Assembly: GCA_973895155.1 (NCBI GenBank)
Contig: OZ316891.1
Span: forward strand, 12,462,001-12,526,000
Length of the DNA: 64,000 bases
DNA from: Marsupella aquatica
Lineage: Eukaryota; Marchantiophyta
Direction of reading: 5' to 3'
Both the position numbers and the translations under genes were made by a program. This document shows positions 1-11,856 of this stretch, piece by piece; position 1 is the stretch's first letter; every line of letters starts with the position of its first letter. The notes under the pieces are model-generated. The model made no database searches and was not told the DNA's origin. It saw only the letters and a program-made list of their open reading frames with translations.

Positions 1-1441
1 AGAGCGTGAAACAAAGTACTGTTGAGAACCTTGAAGCTGTTTGTAATCAATTATGCGCAATCACAGCATAGGTCCTAGGTTGAGATGATGGATTCAGATG
101 CACAATCCGATGCCGTCCGACAGTTCGATCAAGCAGATTGTTTATCTATTCCTACAAGCGTTCGATCGTAGGACAAGTTTCATTCATTACCTTATCTGTA
201 TGCCGGGCAGAAGGTACGAAAAAACCATTTTTTGTTCTTTGCCAGTGTGCTATATATTTTATCCACATATAAGGATTGATTGATCTCTCGAGTTCTTGGA
301 TTTCTCCGTAGTCACCCTGCTAGAAGTCCAGCGCATAGAGATAGCTGGAGCGAGTAAGGGACTGTAGCTGGCAACAACCCCCTCGGAAGGGCTCGATTGT
401 GCAGCAAGCTCAAGCTTACTCGATACGCCACGATCCAGAGGTTCTTGAGCGGCATGATTAATCGAATTGTTGCTGTCCACACTTCGAGCTCACAGCCGAG
501 AAAGCGGCGGTTGAGCAATTCGATTTGCCGTTAGCACCTAGCTACTGGGAATGTGGTTGCTCAGCCAATTGAACAAGCGAGGGTCCTTTCTCTGGAGCTA
601 GGCGTCCACAACTTCTTCCTGGCATGACAAGATGTCGAGTCCTCCTTCGTAACGATAAAATGCAATCCATCTATCTAGCTGTCGACCTCCTATCGACAGG
701 GATTAACAGGGAAAGCACGCCACACATGATTAAGTTCGTGATGCTATGAATTCGACTCCTATTCCCAGAACTTTTGAGATTCAAAATCTTTCAATCACTA
801 CGTGGGAATAGCGAAGGCCTGGGATTGAAACCTTCAGGCCTGGAAAGAATCAGTAGAATGTGGTTCGCATACATATGTGATGATCTGCCAACTTAATAGA
901 ACTTAAAAATCAAACGGGAACGGATGCTGTGTAGCTATTTCGGATTCGAAGTTCGAACGTGGCACAGGTAACCATCTGTTGTAGACTGGGATTGAAATTC
1001 TGTTGTCCGGAACTAAGGTACTGCAACCACTCGCTTAGGTCGGTCTGAACTACGGTGTTTCGATTTTCACATGTAAGTTTTGGTACTTTGGTTAGATTTG
1101 CATTGAATAGAGTGGACGGTCATTTACATTGTGATCAGGGATCAGGTTCAATCAAACTTAGGCAAGGTCATTCATCAGTGTATGCAGATTCGTAACTCAG
1201 GGCTGAACCAAAAACAATGCAGGCTTCTGTCAGTCATTTTGTGGTCGCGCTGTGTTCGTGAAGAGGACACATTCCTACTTAGTAAGCGAATCTCTTAGAC
1301 ACTAACTATAAATCGAAGCTGTTCAGTATCAAGATCGATCTTATTTAAGTCAATAGAGCAGAGCTCTATGTTGTCTTACTGGTACCTACTATTAAGTTGA
1401 TAGACTTGGAAGTAGGCCACTACATGATGTGCTAACTTTAC
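1..1441. other. Upstream region of the bHLH gene, no gene seen
   Basis: No convincing coding sequence on either strand; the short open frames carry no recognisable motif. It is presumably the promoter and 5' leader of the bHLH gene that starts near 1526. Confidence 0.5.
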
Positions 1442-1447
1442 CACGTG
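1442..1447. promoter_or_regulatory. G-box CACGTG in the leader of the bHLH gene
   Basis: Palindromic CACGTG lies 79 bp before the first in-frame ATG (1526). G-boxes are the classic binding site of bHLH proteins with the H-E-R basic signature, which this gene's product carries. Autoregulation is therefore possible but is only inferred from position; a six-base site can occur by chance. Confidence 0.35.
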
Positions 1448-1525
1448 CATCGAAACCATCCTTCAGGTTCGGACGACGACGAGAAATTAAGTTGTGTGAA
1501 CGGGTTGGCATCGAGCGAGTCAGCC

Positions 1526-4500
1526 ATGCAGGGATATAGCACCCCGAGCTTGCTCTACGACGAAGGCTTCTTCGGACGGTCGGAGCTCAACTTCAACGAA
1601 AATGGTCCGGGTGGAGAGCCCACCATCAGTTCGGGTCTTCTCGGCCTCTCCGACTCTCTGGACCGGCTTGACACTGCCTCCAGCTTCGGCAGCGGCAGCT
1701 TGGAGCAGGCTGTGGGGGTCGACGCTACTCTGGGTGGTGCCACTACACCGCCTGACAGCATGAACGGACTGCGTGGTTCGTCTCATCAGCAGAATGATAA
1801 TATTGTCTCTGGCGACAACCACAGCCACCATCCGCATGGTGATCACCATGGCAACCCATTTGGGGTAGACGAAAACGGTAATCTGGTGATGCAGGACGTT
1901 CTTCATCACAGCCAGATTATATCTAATTCGATGGGCAACAACAACCATAATCATGGGCACGGCTCCAATGTTATCGATCACATGAGCACTGGAGTGTCGG
2001 GAGAAAGATCGTCGCAAGGAGACCCGAGAAACGGTGTCACTTCGCAGTGGGAGGAGAGCCTGCAGGATTTGCAATCATTACTAGCCCTCCATGGCCAACA
2101 GCACTCGCAAATTGCAAACATGGGGCTGCAGCCCATAGCAGCCGATCACATTGGTCCTGCTTTCACCAGCAGTAGCAGCAGCATTCGGGCCTCTGGAGGG
2201 TTTGGCTTTGAAAAAGGTCACGCTGGATCTACTGGTGGTGGGTTCGGACACAACAGCAAGTTTCCCGCAGCTGGTGGTGCTGCCGATTCAGAACTGCTAA
2301 GCTTGCTCCACTTCCCGCGGCCCAATTCATCGTCTCTGCAACAAGCTCAGCAGCAAGTTGTACAAGCTCCTGCAGGTCCTGTGTCTGCTTTTCCATCAAA
2401 CCCGGGCTTCAGAAAAGGATCTGGAGGTCCTGTGAATTCTTCTAGCAATACACAAGTCCCATCCGTTGCAGGACTCTATTCCTCATCCGGAATCGCTCAA
2501 AATCTTTCCTCCTTTCCTTACACAGCACCATCTCTCGTTGGGTCTAGCTACTTCAATCTGAACTCCGGCGGGATAGGTAACCTGAACAGCTTCCTGAATC
2601 ATGGCAACACGCCAGTACTGCAAAAGCAGCTTATGAGAGCTCCGTCCATCATTGATCTTGAGCAAGCGAGGGATCATTGCAACGACGACAATGTTAGTGG
2701 ACATGGAGCTGCCAATAGCTCTGCTGCCAAATTCTCTTCTTCCTTGTTTGAATCGGCTAAACGAAGTGGAAGTGAGGGCAACCTCCTCCTATCCGGGAAA
2801 GGTGGATCTGAGCCCCGGGGCATAAACCACTTTGCCACTGAACGACAGCGGCGAGAGTACTTGAATGAGAAGTATCAGACCCTTCGCTCGTTGGTCCCAA
2901 ACCCTTCCAAGGTAATGTTGTCCCACTGAGCCGCTCCCTCGTCAGTTTCAATAGATTCCTTCTCATAATTGCTATGAAAACAGACCTTAAAATTGATTTC
3001 GTTCGGTGCATCTAGCTAGTATCCACGTTCAGAAAAATATATGAGAACCTAGCCTGCATATATACATATCATTTAATTGTAACAAAAGTTTGACCGGTCA
3101 GTGGAATTGCCAGACTAATTTCAATGCAATGAACATTCAGAAACGTTGAGTTGACACATTACAATACAAATCTCTTTTTTGCAATTTTCCCATCGGGCTG
3201 AACATTGGAACCGGATATCAATCTGATCGACCATAGAATACTGTAGCGATGCATGCTAAGTAACTCTCCAAATTGTCTAGTGATTTTCAAGGACCTCAGC
3301 GTCCTTGATGAGGCTTGCTTATTAAAACTTGAGCAGGCCCAGAATTCAGGCCGGCTGTTCTCAAATATGCATGATCAGTGGCTCAGACCACAATCAAGGT
3401 GGCTGACTAGACATGTAGAAACTGTTGATGTCGAGAAAGAGGAGATCGAATACACGATTACAACGTGTGTAATTTTCGGTCATGTATCTCACTAGACCTG
3501 TCATGATTTGGAGGTCTCGTGAGTACGAATGCATCCAATTTGAACATCTGAACTGTGAGGAGGCACTTAGGCATTATAACTCAGTCAGATGCAAATGATC
3601 ACTCAAGCCAGATCTGCATCATATACATCGCCACATTATTACTAATTGATGGCATGGCCAGATATGTAGATGTCAGTCTGAACGGGCTGCTTTAATAGCA
3701 TTGAGATGAGTTGCAAAGTTGACTGAAATTTTGTGCCATTGTTCCGATTCTAAGTCAATTTAAATGTATAGATGCTGATCTGATTGATTCTAGATGGATG
3801 CACGCGGAGCCTTGCCCCGTGGCTTGGCATCTACTGCCACTTAGGGTTGTTCAAATCCTACTAACTGGCTACAGCTAGATATAGCTCGACCCTTCTTCTG
3901 TACTAGATTTCATTTGTTTTTGTGCCTACTTAGGTTTGCATTGGATTCACTTCACGTCCAGATCGTCACCTAAGTAATGAACTGTCATAAAGAAGGGTGT
4001 GACTCTGACCCACAACGCAATAAGTCCTGACTTCAAAATGGATTTTAATTAAAGCCTATATAACCTTCAGTGTCTAGTAGGATATACGTCAGACGGCATC
4101 CAGCTCCATGTAATCCATCATTCAAACCTCAATGAATCTAAGGCTGAAGTTCACTTACGAAGATCGACTCCATCTTCAGGCACATTAATAAATAGCTAGC
4201 AGTCTGCAAACTTGTTTTTTCCATTAGCTTGAACTCATGAGTTAGACCAATGTAATTATATATTGGTGAATGAGACTGATCTGATCATATTCTTCGATGA
4301 ATCTATTTAAGCAGGCTGACAGAGCCTCCATCGTGGCGGATGCGATAGAGTACGTGAAGGAGCTGAAGCGAACAGTGCAAGAGCTGCAGATTCTTGTTCA
4401 AGACAAACGGAAAGAGACATCTTTGAAAGAAGCTGCAAGTCACTACTGCACTGGGAACAAGAGAAGGAGAGATCTTGATGACAGCAATGCTGAATCTTCA

Positions 4501-5384
4501 GCAGGAAGACCGGTAGCAGACATCTCAAGCTCTCTCAGCCGATCGTTCTCGTTAAATAATGGCAAAAGCGGCACGATTGACCCTCTCGCAGATGTTTGCC
4601 ATCTGAGGAACTCTTGGCTCCAGCGGACTTCTCAGAGTACTGGCACTCATGTGGATGTCCGGATAGTGCATGATGAAGTGACCATTAAGGTCACTCAACG
4701 AAGGAGAAAGCACGGACGCCAGTTGCTATTGCAGGCTATGGTCTCCCTGTATGAACTGCACCTAGACCTGCAGCATGCGAATGGAGCCAACATTGGAGAG
4801 CACGATGTCTACGTTTTCAACACCAAGGTCTAATAACTTCTCCCATTCTCCCTTTCTCTAAATTCTCGTAGTTCTTCTAAAGATGCTTCCAGGGAATTTC
4901 ATATCACCTTTCTCACCAGAAACCATTCTTAAGTTAAAATTGACTTGCAGACCGTACGTGCTATCCTTTAATCATTGAAGTTTGGAGATTCTTTGTAGCG
5001 AAGGTTCTCCGCATGATTGACAAAAAATTACATATATGCCTGTTTTACAATCTATTTTGTTTCCTGGTGACAAAACAAAACACATGAGCGACGTATATAC
5101 TGCGCCATTTCTTTCTTGCCATATATATATACATGTGCACATTTTGTGAACGCGAGAGGCTGCTTGAAATCAAGCTTAGTTGCATATCGCCAAGATTTGG
5201 ATTCACCGAACATAATTGTCTAGCTTCTAAGATTGAATGCTCCTTGATCATCAATGACTCGATCTCTAAATTAATGTTACGCCCTTTTAATCACTACATG
5301 CAGATTTTGGAAGGCTCCTCAACATTCGCAGGCTATGTTGTTACAAAGTTCCTCGAAGCAGTCGATCGTGAATGTACTCCATAA
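1526..5384 (+). CDS. bHLH transcription factor, bHLH10/89/91 (EAT1/TIP2-like) group
   Basis: Three exons, 1526-2911, 4315-4827 and 5304-5384, all joined in phase 0, give about 659 residues. The frame is open back to 1436 but has no earlier ATG, so 1526 is the likely start unless there is an upstream exon. Residues 1-430 are low-complexity (G, S, N, H rich) with a short LLSLLHFPRP motif. The bHLH domain spans about 432-497: the basic region has NHFATERQRR (H5-E9-R13, predicted E-box/G-box binding), and exon 1 ends inside the loop at NPSK, followed by ADRASIV. The C-terminal ACT-like domain (WLQR, VDVRIVHDEVTIKV, GEHDVYVFNTK, then ILEGSS to the stop) matches the Arabidopsis bHLH10/89/91 group, which acts with DYT1-type partners in tapetum development. 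In a non-seed plant the role would be sporangial or reproductive by inference. Introns are 1403 and 476 bp. Confidence 0.93.
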
Positions 5385-8300
5385 GGCCCTCAAGTAACCC
5401 GAGTTCAATAAGACAGTGGTGACCCGGCCAAGACTGGGATACATTTCTAGTAGAGATGTACTGTAGAGGTTGATGTAGTGCATGTAGAGCTTGAGTACAT
5501 TTTTGATACACTGATGTACTAACTGTAGAGCTTGATGTAGGTTGTGTAGTTCGACAAATGGAGTTACAATGTGGGAATCACCCACTACTGAGAAAAGATA
5601 TATACTATGTAGACGTAGTAGTTTATCTGCCGGCAATTGCAGATGGATCATGGCTTACACATAGGCGTGGATTCGCTTTGGGCAGTGCGTAGAGCAGCGC
5701 GGGCACGCCCGTTATGTACACATGCCCGGCATTCAATCCCATATTCAATGGGGTCAATCGATCTCTACCCTTAGTTACATAAAAGTTGTAAACTAGCTTG
5801 TTACACCTGCCTCGATCTCAGATTCATATCCCTCAATGGAATCGACTTCTCTAAGATCTGGGGATATATACTCCTCGGCTTGATATCATATATAAGCTGT
5901 AGATAATTTCATCTCAGAGTTAGACTGAAATCTGCAAAAAGCATTTTGAAGCTGCATGAGGATTAAGGAGACTCAAGGGTATATGTTTTCTAAGGATCAA
6001 ACTACCCTTTTCTGTAAGGGACGCTTGACCCTCGTGACACAGGATACAGGAATGCCAAGCTTCGGTGCCTGAAATGACTGAGGACCTGCCACATGCATGA
6101 TCACAGCACAGTAGCTGGCTACTCCTGGTCCACGTGTAAGGGCTTTGTTACCTATTGGCACGTAGCTCCTGTTAGTCGAAGAATAATTAAACATGCGTTC
6201 TACATTGTGACAATGTTGTGCATCAATATTCTAATTAAGGCCAAGCATGTTGATTTGACGTTGCTGACTTATCTTGGTAGATTATGGTGGATGTACTCAT
6301 AGTTTCGTCTCTAGGAGCAGCGCTACGATCAAATCGTCAACAAAAAGCATCTCCAAAGCAATCTGATAAGTAATCAGATCTACAGCTGTAGCTATCATAG
6401 GTTGATTGTATTCATTCCCGAGTCTTGTAAAAGCCGTTTGTGAATTGAAATGCTTCGGTCATGTACGGATACTTGCAAAGACGGTAAGGTCGAGTGATCG
6501 ATCAATGGTGAGTGATGCGAAGTGCTACTGGTACAGTGACTGGTCAAGACGGCTCGGTCAGCTGGAGTGGGTGTGGAGTGAACAGTGGACCTCCCCACTC
6601 GACAAAATGTTAGCATCACATCGCGAGCAATGTACACTTTGACTCGGTATTGAATGTGCGACTTCGTCGTATGATCCACATCGAACCGCACGAGTAAGCA
6701 CAACGAAAGAGTATAATATGCAATCCTGTTTACAACATGTCTGTGTACAAAATGTCTAAATTATTCTATTCCCATCTTGTACATTTATGACGAGTGTACT
6801 AATTCTAAACCCAATCATAAATTCTATTCCCATAATGTCTAAATCTAAACAGCTACAAGAATGGATCATTCTATTCCCATCTTTCAAATGTGTGTGCCTG
6901 GAAACAAAAGCCCGTATAGACTTAAGACTCTTGGAACTCTGCTTGATGCAAAGTTTACGTAAAATTATAGTCCCCATCATACTATTTACAGCCTTTTAAG
7001 TGTATTGCTCTTGCTTGTTACACTATGCTTTTGAGTGTGTCCATTTTCAAGTCTTCAGAACCGTCTTCAGAACCAACCTTTGCGTCTAGCTATGTAGGCT
7101 TTCCTTTTGTGTGAGTGGGTGTGCCGTTGCCTTGCAAATCACCTGGGGATGGAAGGTCTACCATATGTTCAAAGAAAGGCGAGAGGGACATAAGAACCAA
7201 GCAGACCTTCCATGTGCATCTTCACTTGAATGTGCCCCGTCTTAGGTCCTATGTTAGCCCGTATGTGTCTCTGAATAGACACACAGGCAAATCATTATGT
7301 GAAGCTCATATCTTGGATTGCTTTCGAACAACCAAGACATAAGGGTTTAGGGTTTTGTTAGCCCAGCTAGAACAACCCAAGATATGGGGACAAACCAGTA
7401 TGAAAAGAGCCCACACAAACCATTGTATTCGACAGACACTAATAATATGTTATTTTTACTTGGATCGATCATACCTTAATGATTGATATTTTGGTGTCAA
7501 AAGTTGTTTCGCTTTCTCTCGCTCCCTTGCTCTGCCAATATGGTGGATTGGCCTTCACGTTGGAACGTTTCTGTCTAAAGCTGAAAAGATGAACTCTCCA
7601 ATCTGGGCACAACCTTGGGATGCAACGGACCACATTGAATGTTCTGAGGTCATATCAATAGATGACTTCAAAGAGACTTAGTGGCATTGATCCTCGTCAA
7701 GGAGATCTACACTCCGTGTTGAGTCTATTCCTCAATCATGAAGACCGTTTAGCAGAGTCTCTCGTCTAGCTGCATGAAAAGTGACTGACGCTCTGACGAC
7801 TTATTGCGGTATGTAGACGCATATGAAAATTGTGAAGGTGGGAGGTAATTCAACGAGCAGAGGTGAAGCATCCACATGGATAAGAAAACAGTGCAACATC
7901 ACTAGGCCAAGGGAGATATTACCCACGGGGAACACACACGAGAAAAACGTTGAGAGTAACGTTTTGGAGAAAGGGAAAGGATAGCTTGACAGCTCAGCTG
8001 TAATCAAAGGAGTGAGACGATGACATTGGACATGAATGTAAGGACACTATCAAAAGGCTATATATCTCAATAAAACTCAATGGACGAGAAGAGGACAAAG
8101 GATCATTGGACAAGCCTAAGGGCGATGAGGGCAAAACGTAAGACGGTCAGTGATTGCACCAAAGGCCCCATCATTGAAACATTGCAAGAGTTGTAATCTA
8201 GTAGTCAAATCAGAAATCAATGAGCTCACCAACAAAGCAGACAATGGTAGCCACGGCAGAACAGAGTGTCTCATTAAGATCGTCCAAACAGACGAGACTG

Positions 8301-9093
8301 AGAATTTGGTGGGGGGGGGGAATCCACAAACGGAAATACCAGATTCTAAGGTAAGGTAATTTTGTAGACAGTATAAACCATGGAAAGCGACACTACTATC
8401 TTAGAGCACATTCTCGTAGGCAAGCCAGTCTTCGACAGATTATGCGATTCCCATTGATGATCCCTGACGGAAAGCGAATCACTGCTAGGATCCAGAAGAA
8501 ACGAATCATCTGTAGGTCGTTCATAGAAACAAGCTTAAAATGGAGACAGACTTTGCTACCCGTCATATGGCGCAGGGTTGAACTAGTACAGTGCAGGCCC
8601 AGCTTGAAAAAATCACACAAAATCCCAAGGCATCAATGTTACTGGTGTGACGCGAATCCTGTAGGCCCAGAACAAAATCTGAAGCTGTTGAGAGGCGAAT
8701 TGCTGAAACACGGTTTTTCTATTATCTTGCAGATCATTCCACTTCTGGTCTATTGGCCCTACCTGACCATTAAATTTTTCTCATGTCAGTCGTTCTGTTG
8801 GTCCCATAACCAGGTTGCGGGAAGTCCATGATGACATACTGCAATCATCCTTTTCTCTAGCTAGATAATCCTGGAGGGGAGAGGGAGGACACGTTCCCAA
8901 ATTTCTCATGCATTACTGACTCCTTAAAAAAACAACTACATCCCAACCCATCAGAACCGCATTATGGACAGTCTCGGGTTTGCTGACGCACCTTTTGCTC
9001 TTCTCAACCTCGAAACATCCGGAATTGAACATGTTTCAGCTCAACACTTGACAGCCTACCACAATCAAACGGACAACTCAACTTGTACATCCA
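5385..9093. other. Intergenic, no supported gene
   Basis: No frame shows family motifs or persuasive splice-linked coding. Visible structure includes short imperfect repeats of TGTAGAGSTTGATGTAG type near 5460-5540, three copies of a TTCTATTCCCAT motif between 6762 and 6890, a telo-box-like GGGTTTAGGGTTTTG near 7343, and a run of about ten G at 8311-8320. The open frame at 8150-8359 lacks an ATG start and resembles nothing I recognise. Confidence 0.5.
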
Positions 9094-9313
9094 TACTCGA
9101 GGTCTTGCTGATAAGTCTTAAACTACTTTCGTCCAGGCCCGTTGGTCATCTCGGGAGGGGGAACGGGCATATAATATTATTATGATACATATATATATAT
9201 ACCTACAAAGACTATGAAGACTAAGCTGACAACTCAAATGAAAATCCCACATTCCAGCTCTTGCTCATTAGTCTCAACCACTTTCGTCCTGGCACTACGG
9301 TCATCTCGGTAGA
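9094..9313 (+). repeat. Direct duplication of about 60 bp
   Basis: About 9097-9160 and 9253-9313 share the pattern CTTGCTNATNAGTCTNAAC-ACTTTCGTCC-GGC-CGGTCATCTCGG with several mismatches and about 155 bp offset. It is too short and diverged to assign to an element class. Confidence 0.5.
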
Positions 9314-9667
9314 CCCCCAGTAGACCCATTTCCACACAAAGAATTCGTGCTTGCAACGGGGAGCAGGACGAGATTGTGCTGCGGCAAGAGATATTTACAG
9401 TTCCTAGTCCTGATGTACCGAATTTGAAAGTAGGATATACTTCGGTGAGTTCGAGCCAAAATTGATGCCATCATTTCATAACTCCACCCGAGGACCCCAA
9501 AGATTTTTCTGCACAAGGACTGCATCTAATATTTCATATGCCACATTCTTACTTCGACGGTCCTTCTCTCGCTCTCCCCTGTTTAGACTTGAGTACTTCG
9601 AATGATTGTAGTACCTGCACTACTATACTACGAATGAGTAAGAAAACCTGCCGATTGCAAGGGTGGT

Positions 9668-9833
9668 GAAGCACAACAGTACACCGTCCACATGGGTACC
9701 AACAACCGCCCTTCCGATAAGTAACCTTCCTGTAAGTAAGTTGTAGAATTGAATGAGGTGAAGCACAACAGTACAATGTCCACATGGAAATCAACATCCG
9801 CCCGTCCGAAAGTAAGTTGTAGAAATTGAATCA
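9668..9833 (+). repeat. Imperfect tandem duplication, period 92 bp
   Basis: GAAGCACAACAGTACA starts at 9668 and again at 9760. Both units continue through GTCCACATGG, a CCGCCC-TCCG segment and AAGTAAGTTGTAGAA. The array lies just downstream of the stop codon of the minus-strand pyroglutamyl-peptidase gene, in its likely 3' untranslated or terminator region. Confidence 0.75.
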
Positions 9834-9886
9834 CGGCAGGGAAAATGGGCACACAGAAGGTGCAAGAAAATGATTGTCGATGGGAA

Positions 9887-10597
9887 TTAGGCGAGGGAGG
9901 TGGCCACGACCTTCAGCAGTGCAGCAATGAACTCCATCTGGATTTGTCCATGAATGACTGTGAACGGTGGGACGTGGACAAAGAGGCACTTGGTGCCGTG
10001 TTTGGCAGCATGTCTGAGGGATTGGTAATACACGTAATTACACACGAAGCGTCCGGCATCATAAGAAACGACTGCGTCAAATCCGAGCTTTACTAAGTCC
10101 ACCACGATTTTCGAAGTCAAAAACTTGGTTTCTCTGACATTTGATATCGCACCGTCCTCTTCAACAATCGGCATTCCATCCGGCTGCCATCCCATTTCGT
10201 CTGGACACCGAAACGTGGCCTCGTTCACAGCGCGCTGCTCCACTGCAAACCTACTGGCGCCACTATTGACACCGAAATGAATCCATACCACTTGCCCTTG
10301 TTCCTCCCCCGCCTTCCGTGACGCAGATTCTAATCGCTCTCCCTCATTCGTATCGGAAGAATTCTTATCAGGCGCCGAGGCCAAGAGGTCCAGTAAGAAC
10401 TCCAGCGCTCCAGCGCCCGCCGTCTCCAGCACAGTGCAGCTTCCTATCCTCGCCCCGAACGGCAACACTCGATGCTTCATGTAATCCACGATATTCCCCA
10501 TCAGCACCTCCGTCGGATTGTCCGTCACATTGTGAAACTTCTTAAATCCCGTCAGATAAAACGTAATTGGAGACGGTAGCACCGCTTCCGACCCCAT
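9887..10597 (-). CDS. Pyroglutamyl-peptidase I (peptidase family C15)
   Basis: Complete single-exon gene of 236 residues, with ATG at 10597 and TAA at 9887. The enzyme removes N-terminal pyroglutamate from peptides and is expected in the cytosol. The N-terminus has the family's FYLTGFKKFHNV-DNPTE block, followed by GSCTVLETAG at about 52-61 and HFGVNSGA at 107-114. The expected catalytic residues are present: Glu120 in FAVEQRAVN, Cys186 in DAGRFVCN and His208 in LFVHVPPF. Length and motif order match plant homologues of about 215-220 residues; a short D/E/S-rich insert near 76-100 accounts for the extra length. The lack of introns is notable beside the other genes of the window but does not imply a retrocopy, because the frame is intact and conserved. 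Confidence 0.93.
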   Translation of the reverse strand: MGSEAVLPSPITFYLTGFKKFHNVTDNPTEVLMGNIVDYMKHRVLPFGARIGSCTVLETAGAGALEFLLDLLASAPDKNSSDTNEGERLESASRKAGEEQGQVVWIHFGVNSGASRFAVEQRAVNEATFRCPDEMGWQPDGMPIVEEDGAISNVRETKFLTSKIVVDLVKLGFDAVVSYDAGRFVCNYVYYQSLRHAAKHGTKCLFVHVPPFTVIHGQIQMEFIAALLKVVATSLA

Positions 10598-11539
10598 GCC
10601 TGTTCTCTCTGCCGCCCAGCGCCACTCGCGCTGAAATACTCGAACTCCTTCGATCGACCTTCGCGTTTGCGGGTGTGAGAATTGCTCTGCTCCGCAACTG
10701 TGGAGAATCTCGTTCGGTCAATTGTGCTCTATATTGCAATCGATCCTGTTCGGCCTGTTGCTCTTCCTCATCATACTTGGGAGGAGGAGGAGTTTAGGGA
10801 CGCGATCCCTCCCTGCAACCTATGGACGACGGTACTTTTCACCTCTTCCAGAAATCGAAGAACACGAAGAAGACGGAGATTTGATTTATGAAGCTATGTC
10901 TGCAACTCTGCGGTCCTCTGCCCCACCTTCGACCGACCTCTGCCTGCCCCTGCTCCAATCCTCCTCCTCGTGATTCAGCAGAAATTCAATGAAGAAGATT
11001 CCGCTCGTCGCGGTCATCAAAATGCCTGCAATGTCTGTCCTGTTCCGATTTCACCGGAAACAAGTGCGAAATTGCGGAGTCTGAATATCTCCTCCAAATC
11101 TTTCCGAGCACCATTAGTTCTCACTTGCCTTGTAGCATGTACACACACCCCATTAGCAAAACGAGGTATTCTATGTTGCGAGAAACGAGGAGTTTTGCTA
11201 GCGAGGCCACTTTGTGGGTACAATCATGGTGGCGAAGGGGATAATGAAGTAACATTGTGTAGTGTTTTATTCTCAAACAATTCTTACAGAGGAAAAACTT
11301 TGTGTAGTGTTTTATTCTCAAAGAGTTCTTACAAAGGAAAAACCTGGTATTTGAACATCCATAACCCAACAGATTGAGATTTTTTATAACCCTCAATTGA
11401 ATGAGGAGAGATAGTGAATCTCACTAAAACTGACTTAGTTTAGAAAAAATTTCACAATCCACCTTTAATAAAAATCTGTATTGACATACACCTTGTGGAA
11501 TGAGATCCCATCCAAAATTTATCTTTAGTCATTGATAAT
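10598..11539. other. Region upstream of the pyroglutamyl-peptidase gene
   Basis: It probably holds the promoter of the minus-strand gene. Open frames exist on the plus strand (10682-11377) but none shows a family motif, and they overlap one another, so I do not call a gene. AG-rich tracts (GGAGGAGGAGG near 10783, GAAGAAGACGG near 10866) account for part of the open reading. The segment ends in AT-rich DNA. Confidence 0.45.
11255..11343 (+). repeat. Tandem duplication, period 45 bp
   Basis: TTGTGTAGTGTTTTATTCTC begins at 11255 and again at 11300; the two units differ at only a few positions (AACAATTCTTACAGAGG versus AAGAGTTCTTACAAAGG). Its origin is recent, judged by the high identity. Confidence 0.85.
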
Positions 11540-11856
11540 CCTCTGATTCCAAATCATCTGAGGAAGTACTAGGATCGCTACTTAACTCCCTGTCAGTCTA
11601 CTCAGCTGAGTCGTCAACATACTACGCGACATTGCTGGCCTCATTATCTATAAACTTTGGGCAATAAAGGGCTTTCCGAGCACCCCTCACTGACCACAGA
11701 CCTTTCCCCTCCCAAGTCAAAATGACGGGCGCTTCATCAACCTCCTTTGCAGACTTTTCAGCATAGCAAGGAAGCATGAATCCCTTCTCAGGGGTCACAA
11801 GAAGATTATCCTCAATTTCTTTTTGAAGACGGAATCTCTCCTCAGAAAACCTATCA

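Noticed and set aside
1520-2074. 184-codon minus-strand frame in bHLH exon 1
   Set aside because: Antisense shadow of the low-complexity N-terminal coding region.
10682-11377. Plus-strand gene divergent from pyroglutamyl-peptidase
   Set aside because: Overlapping frames broken by stops. One frame gives a presequence-like peptide (RYSMLRETRSFASEA near 11165), but nothing follows it.
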